NCBI RefSeq assembly: GCF_018139695.1
Contig: NZ_JAGSOG010000071.1
Location: 1-34,222, forward strand
Source of the DNA: Actinospica durhamensis
GTDB taxonomy: Bacteria; Actinomycetota; Actinomycetes; Streptomycetales; Catenulisporaceae
Direction of reading: 5' to 3'
DNA: 34,222 nt
The translations under genes were made by a program, and so were the position numbers. The first letter of the stretch is position 1. The number at the start of each line of letters is the position of its first letter. The notes below the pieces were generated by a model, which saw only the letters and a list, made by a program, of their open reading frames with translations, was not told the origin of the DNA and did no database searches. This document shows positions 6,978-14,927 of this stretch, piece by piece.

Positions 6978-9166
6978 CGATGACCTCGACGATCAGGCCT
7001 CTGACGCGGCGCTTCATCGCGCTGCTGACCACGCTGGGCTTGGCGCTCACGCTCAGCATGGCCCTGGCCCACCAGGCGCAGGCCGCCACCGGCACCGGGA
7101 CGGTCACCGGATACGAAGGGCTGTGTCTGGACGACCGGTCCGCAAGCACCGCGGACTACAACCCGATCCAGGTCTACACCTGTAACAGCACCACCGCGCA
7201 GCAGTGGACGATCGACACCTCGGCCAACACGCTGTCGGTGCTCGGCATGTGCCTCGACGTGAACGCGGCGGGCACCGCCAACGGCACGCTGGTGGACCTC
7301 TACACCTGCAACGGCACCGCGGCCCAGGTCTGGGAACCGCAGTCCAACGGCGAGTTGCTGAACCCGAACTCGGGCAAGTGCCTCGACGACACCGGCTACG
7401 GCGGCTCCGGCACCCAGGTGCAGATCTGGGCGTGCGCCGACACCTCCAACCAGCAGTGGACGGTGCCGACCACCACGTCCGGCGGCGGCGGTGGCACCGG
7501 CACCACGCCGGCCTTCGGGTCGAACGTGTACGTGTTCAACACCTCGATGGCGACCTCGACCATCCAGGCCGACATCAACTCGGTCTACTCGTCGCAGCAG
7601 TCGAACCAGTTCGGCACGCAGCGCTACACGCTGATGTTCGAGCCGGGCACGTACAACGTGACGGTCCCGGTGGGCTACTACACGCAGGTCATCGGGCTCG
7701 GCCAGAACCCGTCGCAGACCGTGATCAACGGCGGTATCTACGTCGACGCGGCCTGGAACGGCGGCAACGCGACCGAGAACTTCTGGCGCGACGTGGAGAA
7801 CATCACCGACAACCCGTCCTCCGGCACCATGGAGTGGGCCGTCTCGCAGGCCGACCCGATGCGCCGGGTGCAGATCAACGGCAACCTGACGCTGGACGAC
7901 TACACCTCGGGCAACTCCTCGAGCAACTGGTCCTCCGGCGGCTTCATCAGCGACTCGGTGATCACCGGCCAGGTGAACTCCGGCTCCCAGCAGCAGTTCA
8001 TCATGCGCAACGACAAGATGGGCAGCTGGACCGGGTCGAACTGGAACATGGTGTTCGTCGGTGACACCGGCGCGCCGTCCCAGAGCTTCCCGAGCCCGCC
8101 GGACACCACCGTCAGCACCACCCCGACCGTGGACGAGAAGCCGTACCTGTACATCGACTCCTCGGGTAACTGGGACGTGTTCGTACCCTCCAACCGCACG
8201 AGTTCGCAGGGCGTCAGCTGGTCCGGCGGCAACACCGCCGGTACCTCGCTGCCGATCAGCGACTTCTACATCGCCACGCCCAGCGACACCGCCGCGACGC
8301 TCAACTCGGCGCTGTCCTCGGGCAAGGACCTGCTGTTCACCCCGGGTGTGTACCAGATCAACGGCACGATCAACGTGTCGAACCCGGACACGGTGGTGCT
8401 CGGTCTGGGTCTGGCGACGCTGGTGTCCAACAGCGGTGACACGATCCTGTCCACCGCGGACGTCAACGGGATCCGGATCGGCGGTCTGATCTTCGACGCC
8501 GGTACGACCAACAGCTCCACGCTGGTGCAGATCGGCCCGAGCGGTTCGAGCGCGAGCCACGCGTCGGACCCGACGGTGCTCTCGGACGTCTTCGCCCGGA
8601 TCGGCGGGGCCACCGTCGGCAAGGCCACGCAGACGCTCGTGATCAACAGCAGCAACGTGGTCGGCGATGACCTGTGGCTGTGGCGGGCGGACCACGGCAA
8701 CAGCGGCACGGTCGGGTGGAGCACGAACACCGCGGCCAACGGCCTGGTGGTCAACGGCGCCAACGTCACCATGTACGGGCTCGCGGTCGAGCACTACCAG
8801 GCCGTGCAGGTCCAGTGGAACGGCAACGGCGGCGCGGACTACTTCTACCAGTCCGAGATGCCCTACGACCCGCCCAACCAGTCCTCCTGGATGGACGGAT
8901 CCGCCGACGGCTACCCCTCGATCAACGTCGCCGGCTCCGTCACCTCGTTCGCGGCGTACGGCGTCGGCGTCTACTGCTACTTCAGCACGAACTCAAGCGT
9001 GGTCAGCGCCAACGCGCTCACCTCGCCGACGAGTTCCGGGGTGGTGTGGCATGACATGGTGACCGTCTCGCTCGGCGGGGTCGGCACCATCTCGCACATC
9101 GTCAACAACACCGGGTCCACGGTGAGCTCCAGCAGCACGGTGGCGGACCTCAGCTCCTACAGCTAA
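6974..9166 (+). CDS. Secreted GH55-like beta-1,3-glucanase with N-terminal CBM13
   Basis: The GTG at 6974 overlaps the chitinase stop (GTGA); ATG at 6980 is an equally good start. The 730-residue product has a signal peptide (hydrophobic about 14-32, cleavage after AQA near 37), a CBM13 lectin (about 42-162), a Gly-rich linker and a large right-handed beta-helix region to the end. Segments such as YTLMFEPGTYNV, TQVIGLGQNPSQTVINGG and FWRDVENIT match actinobacterial GH55-type proteins, which databases also label coagulation factor 5/8-like. The pair E606 (GLAVEHYQ) and E628 (YQSEMPYDPP) are the best candidates for the catalytic acidic residues. GH55 enzymes release glucose from beta-1,3-glucan (laminarin, fungal wall). 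Co-expression with a chitinase supports a fungal-wall role. The family is likely; the exact substrate is inferred. Confidence 0.78.
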   Translation: MTMTSTIRPLTRRFIALLTTLGLALTLSMALAHQAQAATGTGTVTGYEGLCLDDRSASTADYNPIQVYTCNSTTAQQWTIDTSANTLSVLGMCLDVNAAGTANGTLVDLYTCNGTAAQVWEPQSNGELLNPNSGKCLDDTGYGGSGTQVQIWACADTSNQQWTVPTTTSGGGGGTGTTPAFGSNVYVFNTSMATSTIQADINSVYSSQQSNQFGTQRYTLMFEPGTYNVTVPVGYYTQVIGLGQNPSQTVINGGIYVDAAWNGGNATENFWRDVENITDNPSSGTMEWAVSQADPMRRVQINGNLTLDDYTSGNSSSNWSSGGFISDSVITGQVNSGSQQQFIMRNDKMGSWTGSNWNMVFVGDTGAPSQSFPSPPDTTVSTTPTVDEKPYLYIDSSGNWDVFVPSNRTSSQGVSWSGGNTAGTSLPISDFYIATPSDTAATLNSALSSGKDLLFTPGVYQINGTINVSNPDTVVLGLGLATLVSNSGDTILSTADVNGIRIGGLIFDAGTTNSSTLVQIGPSGSSASHASDPTVLSDVFARIGGATVGKATQTLVINSSNVVGDDLWLWRADHGNSGTVGWSTNTAANGLVVNGANVTMYGLAVEHYQAVQVQWNGNGGADYFYQSEMPYDPPNQSSWMDGSADGYPSINVAGSVTSFAAYGVGVYCYFSTNSSVVSANALTSPTSSGVVWHDMVTVSLGGVGTISHIVNNTGSTVSSSSTVADLSSYS
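7097..7460 (+). repeat. CBM13 module repeat, copy 2
   Basis: This is the second copy of the lectin-encoding segment, at the start of the GH55-like gene. Domain position has switched from C-terminal in the chitinase to N-terminal here, so the two copies lie next to each other across the gene junction. Confidence 0.9.
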
Positions 9167-9200
9167 GGTCCTCCAGCCAGACCATAGAGCCGGAACCCAG

Positions 9201-9238
9201 CCGGGCCGGGCGCGCTGATCGAGGCGCGTCCGGCCCGG
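9201..9238 (+). terminator. Terminator after chitinase-glucanase operon
   Basis: A 15-bp stem (9201-9215 with 9224-9238, one G-U pair) encloses the 8-base loop TGATCGAG, 35 bp after the stop codon. The following TCCGTCTT is only weakly T-rich, as is common in actinomycetes. Confidence 0.8.
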
Positions 9239-9245
9239 TCCGTCT

Positions 9246-9251
9246 TAGGCT
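9246..9251 (+). promoter_or_regulatory. Putative leaderless -10 box of the AlkB-like gene
   Basis: TAGGCT ends 6 bases before the ATG at 9258, the distance expected when transcription starts at or next to the start codon. No clear -35 hexamer is visible. Confidence 0.4.
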
Positions 9252-9257
9252 GGAGCC

Positions 9258-9944
9258 ATGCTTCCGTTCCCCGAGCACGCGGAGCGCGGCGTGCGGGTCG
9301 AGGTCGCGCCCGGGGCCGTGCACCTGCCCGGCTGGCTGCCCGTGGCGCGGCAGCGGGAGCTGGTCGCGGCGTGCCGGGAGTGGGCGCGCGGGCCGGTGCC
9401 GATGCGGCACACGCGGCTGCCCACGGGCGGGGTCATGTCGGTGCGGACGGTGTGCCTGGGCTGGCACTGGCAGCCCTACCGCTACAGCCGGACCGCGGAC
9501 GACGTGAACGGCGCGCCGGTGGCGGCGCTGCCGGACTGGCTGGCCGAGCTCGGGCGCCGGGCCGTCGCCGACGCGTATCAGGACCTTTCGGCGCGGGAGT
9601 ACGACCCGGACGCCGCCCTGATCAACTTCTACGACCGCGACGCGAAGATGGGGATGCACCAGGACCGGGAGGAGCGCTGCCCGGCGCCGGTGGTCTCGCT
9701 GAGCATCGGCGACACCTGTGTGTTCCGATTCGGCAACACCGCCACCCGCAACCGGCCGTGGCGGGACGTGCGGCTGCTCTCCGGCGACGCCTTCGTTTTC
9801 GGCGGTCCGTCCCGATTCGCCTACCACGGGGTGCCGAAGATTCACCCGGACACCGGGGATCCGGCCACCGGTATGCGCGGCGGCCGGCTGAACCTGACCC
9901 TGCGCCAGACCGGACTGGGCTCCGACGAGCCTGGTCCCGGTTGA
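9258..9944 (+). CDS. AlkB-like 2-oxoglutarate/Fe(II) dioxygenase
   Basis: The 228-residue protein carries the AlkB fingerprint: INFYDRDAKMGMHQDREE with iron ligands H134 and D136, FAYHGVPKIHP with the third ligand H190, and GRLNLTLRQTG with the 2-oxoglutarate-binding R210 and R216 in the RxNxTxR arrangement. AlkB removes alkyl lesions from DNA or RNA by oxidative demethylation in the cytoplasm. Length and motif spacing are normal for bacterial AlkB. The gene stands alone between a terminator and the DUF1707 gene 24 bp downstream. A GGAG lies only two bases before the ATG, too close for a usual ribosome binding site, and a TAGGCT box suggests a leaderless message. Whether it repairs nucleic acid or modifies RNA cannot be told from the sequence. 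Confidence 0.92.
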   Translation: MLPFPEHAERGVRVEVAPGAVHLPGWLPVARQRELVAACREWARGPVPMRHTRLPTGGVMSVRTVCLGWHWQPYRYSRTADDVNGAPVAALPDWLAELGRRAVADAYQDLSAREYDPDAALINFYDRDAKMGMHQDREERCPAPVVSLSIGDTCVFRFGNTATRNRPWRDVRLLSGDAFVFGGPSRFAYHGVPKIHPDTGDPATGMRGGRLNLTLRQTGLGSDEPGPG

Positions 9945-9955
9945 CCCGGACCGCT

Positions 9956-9961
9956 TACGCT
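9956..9961 (+). promoter_or_regulatory. Putative leaderless -10 box of the DUF1707 gene
   Basis: TACGCT ends 7 bases before the ATG at 9969 and no Shine-Dalgarno sequence is present. Confidence 0.4.
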
Positions 9962-9968
9962 ACCTCCC

Positions 9969-10613
9969 ATGACTGAGGACAGGCTGCCACAGCAGCGGCC
10001 GGAGTTGAGGGCGTCGCACGCGGACCGGGACCGGGTCGCGGAGCAGCTGCGGATCGCGGCGGGCGACGGCCGGCTGACCATGGACGAGCTCGACGAACGG
10101 CTCGACAAGGCGCTCAACGCCCGTACCGGCAGCGAACTCGAACTCCTGCTGCTCGACCTGCCGGCGGTCGCGGGCCCGGGCAGCGGCCTGCTGCCCGCGG
10201 TGGAGGCCAAGGAGCTGGTGCGGATCGAGGTCACTAGCGGCAACGCGAACCGGCAGGGGCGCTGGGCGGTGCCGCAGGCGATGAGCCTGCGGGTGCGCAG
10301 CGGCAACATCAAGCTCGACCTGACCGAGGCGGTCGTCTCCGGCCCGGTGCTCAAGCTCGACGTCGACGTGCGCAGCGGCAACATCGTCATCGTGACCCGG
10401 CCGGGCATCGAGGTGATGATGGACGAGGTCAACGTGCGCAGCGGCAACGTGAAGGTGCGGGTGCCCAAGGAACAGGCCTCGGTGCCCGCGTACCTGCGGG
10501 TCGAGGTGGTCGGCTCGGTCGGCAGCGGCAACGTCCTCGCCCGTCCGCCGCGCCGCGGTTTCATGGACTGGCTGCGCTCCCGGCCGATCCGCTATCCGGA
10601 GCTACCGCGCTGA
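9969..10613 (+). CDS. DUF1707 protein with SGN-repeat C-terminal domain
   Basis: The N-terminal half contains the DUF1707 (SHOCT-like) segment, about residues 14-55: RASHADRDRVAEQLRIAAGDGRLTMDELDERL as seen in many actinobacterial proteins. The C-terminal part holds five SGN triplets at residues 90, 111, 136, 158 and 186, each starting a VRSGNIK-like beta strand pair, which suggests a small repeated beta structure of the adhesin-like DUF4097/toastrack type. There is no signal peptide or membrane segment, whereas DUF1707 proteins often carry one or two membrane helices; this one looks cytoplasmic. The last residues are basic (RPPRRGFMDWLRSRPIRYPELPR). Function is unknown. No Shine-Dalgarno element precedes the ATG. 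Confidence 0.75.
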   Translation: MTEDRLPQQRPELRASHADRDRVAEQLRIAAGDGRLTMDELDERLDKALNARTGSELELLLLDLPAVAGPGSGLLPAVEAKELVRIEVTSGNANRQGRWAVPQAMSLRVRSGNIKLDLTEAVVSGPVLKLDVDVRSGNIVIVTRPGIEVMMDEVNVRSGNVKVRVPKEQASVPAYLRVEVVGSVGSGNVLARPPRRGFMDWLRSRPIRYPELPR

Positions 10614-10678
10614 GGCGCTGATCGCGCACCCGTCGCCGCTCGTACGCCCGCCTGGTGGGGCTGCGTACGCACGGCCGC

Positions 10679-10711
10679 GAGTTCCCGCCCGCGGGCCCCG
10701 GGCGCGGACTC
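10679..10711 (+). terminator. Stem-loop between DUF1707 and AfsR-like genes
   Basis: Thirteen-base arms (10679-10691 and 10699-10711) pair at 11 positions around the 7-base loop CGGGCCC. It could end the DUF1707 transcript or act in the leader of the regulator gene; no T-run follows. Confidence 0.5.
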
Positions 10712-10738
10712 CCGAGCACGACTCAGAACGCTGTGAGG

Positions 10739-10751
10739 CGAGGTATCCTCG
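10739..10751 (+). promoter_or_regulatory. Small hairpin over the regulator's ribosome binding site
   Basis: CGAGG-TAT-CCTCG is a perfect 5-bp stem that ends directly before the ATG at 10752. Its left arm contains the GAGG that would serve as the ribosome binding site, so the hairpin could limit translation. The same bases include TATCCT, which resembles a -10 box. Confidence 0.35.
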
Positions 10752-13712
10752 ATGCCTGAAACAGTGGAGTACGGGCTGCTGGGACCGGTGACCGTCCACT
10801 GCGACGGGTTGCCGGCGGCACTGCCGCGGCGGCAACGCGAGCTGCTGGCGGCACTGCTGCTCTCGGCCGGCCGAGTGGTGAGCGTGGAGGCCTTGCTGGT
10901 CACGCTCTGGGGCGCCGCGCCCCCGCCGACCGCGCGCGCGAGCCTGCACAACCACGTCAAGAGGCTGCGTTCGGTGCTGGACGCGGGCCGGGAGCCGGCC
11001 GAGCGGCGGCTGCTGACCGAGCCGGGCGGCTATCTGCTGCGGCTCGGCGCCGACGTGCTGGACGTGACCCGGGCCGAGACGCTGCTGGCCGCGGCCCGCT
11101 CGGCCGCGCGGGCCGAGGACTGGGCCGAGACCTGCGAGCTGGCCGCCGACGCGCTCGCGCTCTGGCGCGGGGAGCCGCTGGCCGACCTCGGCTCGGACGC
11201 GCTGGCCCGGGAGGCGCCGCGGCTGTCCGAGCTGCGGCTGCAGGTCTGGGAGACCCGGCTGGAGGCGCAGATGCACCTCGGCCGCAACGCCGAGGTCATC
11301 AGCGAGCTGCGGGCGCTGGCCCAGGAGCACCCGCTGCGCGAGCAGCTGCACGGCCTGCTGATGCTCGCGCTCTACCGCTGCGGGCGGCGGGCGGAGGCGC
11401 TGGCCGTGTACCGGGCCGCGCGCCACGTGCTGGTGAGCGAGCTCGGCAGCGAGCCGACCCCCGAGTTGCAGCGGCTGCACCAGGAGATCCTGTCCGACGA
11501 GCCCGCCGCTCCCGCGCCCGCGCCCACGGCCGTGCCGCGGCAGCTGCCGCCGCCGGTGGCCGGCTTCGTCGGCCGGGAGAGCGAGCTGGCCGGGCTCACC
11601 GCGTACCTGGACCACGCCGCGCACGACGGCGCGACCATGGTGATCTCGGCGATCGGCGGGACGGCCGGGGTGGGCAAGACGGCGCTCGCGGTGCGCTGGG
11701 CGCACAGCGCGGCCGCGCGCTTCCCGGACGGCCAGCTGTACGTCAACCTCCGTGGATACGATCCGCAGGACCCGGTGGACGCGGACGACGCGCTGGCCGG
11801 CTTCCTGGTCGCGCTGGGCGTCGCGGCGCCGCGCATCCCGGCCGGGCGGGGCGAGCGGATCGCCGCGTACCGCAGCCTGCTGGCCGACCGCAGGGTACTG
11901 ATCGTGCTGGACAACGCGCGCCGGCTGGAACAGATCAGGCCCCTGCTTCCTGGTGCACCCGGCTGCGCGGTCCTGGTCACCAGCCGGGAGGCGCTCGGCG
12001 GCTTGGTGGCGCGCGACGGCGCGGTCCGGCTGGATCTGGACGTGCTGGCGCCGAACGCGGCGGCGCAGCTGCTGCGGGAGCTGATCGGCGAGCGCGCGCG
12101 GCGGGACGAGGCGGCGGCGCGGATGCTGGCCGAACTGTGCTGCGGCCTGCCGCTCGCGCTGCGGATCGCGGCCGAGCTCGCCGCGCTGCGCCCGGGAGCG
12201 GAGCTGGCCGAGATCGCCGAGGACCTCGCCGACTCCCGGCACCGGCTCGACGCCTTCGACGCGGGCGGGGACGAGGCCAGCGCGATCCGGGCGGTGTTCT
12301 CCTGGTCCTACCGGACGCTCGAGCCCGAGGTGGCCCGGGCCTTCCGGCTCGGCGCGCTGCATCCGGGACCCGCGTTCGACGCGTACGCGGCGGCCGCCCT
12401 GCTCGGCACCGACCTGCCCGGGGCGCGGCGGCTGCTTGACCGGCTGGCCCGCGCCTATCTGGTGCAGCACGCCGGGCCGGGCCGCTACGCCATGCACGAC
12501 CTGCTGCGGGCCTACGCGCGGGAGCTGGCCGCGGCCGAGGAGTCCGAGGCCGAGCGTCGCGCGGCCCTGACGCGCTTGTTCGACCTCTACCTGCACACCG
12601 CGGCGCAGTGCGCCGACGCGCTCTTCCCGGCCGAGTCCTCGCGCCGCCCGGCCGTCGCGGCCCCGCCCGGCCCGATCCCGCGGGTGGCGAACCCGTCCGC
12701 GGCCACGGCCTGGCTCGACGCCGAGCGGGCCAACCTGGTCGCCACCGCCCTGCACGCCACCGGCTTCGGCTGGCCCGACCACACCACCCGGCTCTCGGTG
12801 ATCCTCTACCGCTACCTCGACGCCGAGGGGCACTTCTCCGAGGCCGCGCTGGTGCACACGCAGGCCCGGCGGGCCGCGGCGCTGCTGGCCGACGTCTCCG
12901 CCGAGGCGGCCGCGCTGCGCCAGCTGGCCAGCGTCGACTTCCGGCAGGGCCGGTTCGCCGCGGCCGCGGACCAGCTGAACCTGGCGCTCTCGCTGCTCGC
13001 CGCGGTCGGCGACACCCGCGGCCAGACCCACACCGTGCACAACCTCGGCCTGGTCGAACGCCACCAGGGCCGGTTCCTGGACGCGATCGGGCACCTGCGC
13101 CAGGCGCTCGCGCTCAACCGGGCGCAGGGCGACACCCTCGGCGTCGCCAGGACCCTGATGAACCTGGCGGTGACCGAGCGCAGCCTCGGGCAGTTCGGCC
13201 CGGCGGTGGAGCACCTGACCGAATCCCTGGTGCTCTACCGGGAACTGCGCGACCGGATGGGCCGGGACGCGCTCACCGTGGCCGGGGAGGCCGACGCGCT
13301 GACCAACCTGGGCGTGGTGGACCTGCGCCTGGGCCACGCGGTGCAGGCGGCCGACCGGCACCGGCAGGCCATCGCGCTCTACCGGTCGGTGGAGGACCAG
13401 CGCGGCCTGGTGGAGGCGATGGTGAACCTGGGCGCCGCGGAGCGGCATCAGGGTCTTTATCCGATGGCCGGGCGGCACCTGGAGCAGGCGGTGGCGCTGT
13501 GCCGGGAGCTGGGGGACCGCTACTGCGAGGCGGACGCGCACGCCAACCTGGGCGTGGTGTACCTGCGCGACGGGCGCCATCCGCAGGCGGCCGATGAACT
13601 GCGCCTCGCGCTCGCGCTCTACCGCGATCTGGGAGACCAAGCGGGCCTGGCCCAAGCACTCGAGAGCCTGGGCCAAGCCCGGGCGGCCGTCCCCCACGGA
13701 CGTTCCGGATGA
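10752..13712 (+). CDS. AfsR/SARP-family transcriptional regulator (BTAD-NB-ARC-TPR)
   Basis: The 986-residue protein has the full AfsR layout. Residues about 1-95 are the OmpR-like winged helix (YGLLGPVTVHCDG, PRRQRELLAALLL, LHNHVKRLRSVLD). Residues about 100-245 form the bacterial activation domain (BTAD). A Pro/Ala linker near 253-275 precedes an NB-ARC ATPase with Walker A GGTAGVGKTAL at about 302-312, Walker B RVLIVLDNA near 382-389 and the GLPLAL motif. From about residue 700 to the end, TPR repeats follow (ALRQLASVDFRQGRFAAAADQL, HNLGLVERHQGRFLDAIGHL and similar). Such regulators switch on antibiotic or differentiation genes, with ATP binding and the TPR surface gating DNA binding. No biosynthetic cluster is adjacent, so it is probably a global regulator or its target lies outside. 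Start: ATG with GAGG in a small hairpin. Confidence 0.93.
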   Translation: MPETVEYGLLGPVTVHCDGLPAALPRRQRELLAALLLSAGRVVSVEALLVTLWGAAPPPTARASLHNHVKRLRSVLDAGREPAERRLLTEPGGYLLRLGADVLDVTRAETLLAAARSAARAEDWAETCELAADALALWRGEPLADLGSDALAREAPRLSELRLQVWETRLEAQMHLGRNAEVISELRALAQEHPLREQLHGLLMLALYRCGRRAEALAVYRAARHVLVSELGSEPTPELQRLHQEILSDEPAAPAPAPTAVPRQLPPPVAGFVGRESELAGLTAYLDHAAHDGATMVISAIGGTAGVGKTALAVRWAHSAAARFPDGQLYVNLRGYDPQDPVDADDALAGFLVALGVAAPRIPAGRGERIAAYRSLLADRRVLIVLDNARRLEQIRPLLPGAPGCAVLVTSREALGGLVARDGAVRLDLDVLAPNAAAQLLRELIGERARRDEAAARMLAELCCGLPLALRIAAELAALRPGAELAEIAEDLADSRHRLDAFDAGGDEASAIRAVFSWSYRTLEPEVARAFRLGALHPGPAFDAYAAAALLGTDLPGARRLLDRLARAYLVQHAGPGRYAMHDLLRAYARELAAAEESEAERRAALTRLFDLYLHTAAQCADALFPAESSRRPAVAAPPGPIPRVANPSAATAWLDAERANLVATALHATGFGWPDHTTRLSVILYRYLDAEGHFSEAALVHTQARRAAALLADVSAEAAALRQLASVDFRQGRFAAAADQLNLALSLLAAVGDTRGQTHTVHNLGLVERHQGRFLDAIGHLRQALALNRAQGDTLGVARTLMNLAVTERSLGQFGPAVEHLTESLVLYRELRDRMGRDALTVAGEADALTNLGVVDLRLGHAVQAADRHRQAIALYRSVEDQRGLVEAMVNLGAAERHQGLYPMAGRHLEQAVALCRELGDRYCEADAHANLGVVYLRDGRHPQAADELRLALALYRDLGDQAGLAQALESLGQARAAVPHGRSG

Positions 13713-13901
13713 CCTGGCACCTCACACCCCGCCGCGGTGCGACGGACCTATCCGGGAGCCGCGGCCCGGCCCGGGGACCGAAGGCCTCCGAAACCGGCGC
13801 GAATGCCGCGACAACCGTGCCAGTAGTACGAGCAGCTATACGCGTGTGTACCTGCGGGCGCGGTTCTTACCCGTACGGTGGCACGCCGCGCTAACGGCCG
13901 G
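13713..13901. other. Convergent intergenic region, no gene supported
   Basis: This 189-bp stretch separates the 3' ends of the AfsR-like gene and livM. It holds several short GC-rich inverted repeats but no convincing terminator. An 11-bp unit, GCTAACGGCCG, is repeated in tandem at 13890-13911 and covers the livM stop codon. A 61-codon frame starting at 13709 shares ATGA with the regulator's stop, but its GC third-position bias fades in the second half, so it is not called. Confidence 0.5.
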
Positions 13902-14927
13902 CTAACGGCCGGGGCCGGCCGCGGTCGGCGACGCGGCGCGCACCCGGCGCGCCAACGGGAACACCCGCAGCGGCGTGGCCCGGGCCACCACACCCCACAG
14001 CCCGCGCGGCAGCCACACCGCGACCGGCACGCACGCGGCGCCGAGCACGATCAGGTACCAGGCGCCGTCGGCCCCGAAGTACTGCTGCACCACGGTGAAC
14101 AGCGCCGCGCCGAGCAGCGGGCCCTCGAGCGTGCCGATCCCGCCGAGCAGCACGATGAAGATCATCGAGGCGCTCCACTGCACGCTGAAGGCCGAGTCCG
14201 GCGCCACGTTGAGCTGGCTCACGATCACCACCCCGCCGGCCGCGCCGCACCCGGCCGCGGCGGCCAGGTACACCGTGCGCTTGGCCGGTCCGACCCGCAC
14301 GCCCGCGCTCCCGGCGGCCGTCTCGTCGTCCCGGATCGCGGTCAGCGCGAGGCCGACCCGCCCGCGCAGCAGCAGGAAGCAGCCGAGCACGCACACCGCG
14401 GCCACGGCCAGCGCGGTCCAGTAGGTCTCCGCGTCCCGCAGCACCGGGTCGATCCCGGACAGCGTGGTCAGGGCGCTGCCGCTGCCGCCGCCGAGCGAGG
14501 AGTCCTGGATGACCAGCAGGTGGTAGACCTCGGCGATGGCCCAGGTCCCGACGGCGAAGTAGTCCGCGCGCAGCCGGAACGCCGCGAACGAGGTCGGCAG
14601 CGCGATCACGGCGCAGGCCAGGGCGGCCAGCCAGACCCCGAGGAAGGGCGCCACGCCCCAGTTCGAGAACTGCAGCACCGCGTACGCGCCGAGGCCCACG
14701 TAGGCCTGCTGGCCCACCGAGACCAGGCCGGCGTAGCCCGCCAGCAGATTCCACATCAGGGCCATGGCGGCGAGATAGAAGAACACGACCATGGCCTGGG
14801 TCACGCCGGTGTCCACCAGGTACGGCAGATACGCGAGCGCCGCCACCAGCACCACGCCGCCGCCCGCGGTGTAGCGGGCCGGCCGGCCGCCGCGCTCGAC
14901 CGCAGGGCCCTGCTGCACTGCGCTCAT
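13902..14927 (-). CDS. livM: ABC transporter permease, LivM type
   Basis: The 341-residue hydrophobic protein matches LivM permeases: MWNLLAGYAGLVSVGQQAYVGLGAYA is the family signature, and VILLGGIGTLEGPLLGAALF-type residues near the C terminus (IVLLGGIGTLEGP) are the conserved cytoplasmic EAA-like loop. About eight to ten membrane helices are visible. With LivH it forms the channel of a branched-chain amino acid or amide importer. The ATG at 14927 is chosen because it overlaps the livH stop (ATGA); the open frame further upstream lies inside livH. It is the last gene of the five-gene operon. Confidence 0.9.
   Translation of the reverse strand: MSAVQQGPAVERGGRPARYTAGGGVVLVAALAYLPYLVDTGVTQAMVVFFYLAAMALMWNLLAGYAGLVSVGQQAYVGLGAYAVLQFSNWGVAPFLGVWLAALACAVIALPTSFAAFRLRADYFAVGTWAIAEVYHLLVIQDSSLGGGSGSALTTLSGIDPVLRDAETYWTALAVAAVCVLGCFLLLRGRVGLALTAIRDDETAAGSAGVRVGPAKRTVYLAAAAGCGAAGGVVIVSQLNVAPDSAFSVQWSASMIFIVLLGGIGTLEGPLLGAALFTVVQQYFGADGAWYLIVLGAACVPVAVWLPRGLWGVVARATPLRVFPLARRVRAASPTAAGPGR

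Noticed and set aside
10602-13697. Open frame of over 1000 codons antisense to the AfsR-like gene
   Set aside because: Its composition is low-complexity Gly/Arg/Gln/Pro, while the plus strand encodes all expected AfsR motifs in order.
13709-13894. 61-codon frame sharing ATGA with the AfsR-like stop, reminiscent by position of afsS after afsR
   Set aside because: The third-position GC bias drops in its second half, no motif is recognisable, and its end runs close to the convergent livM gene; position alone is not enough.
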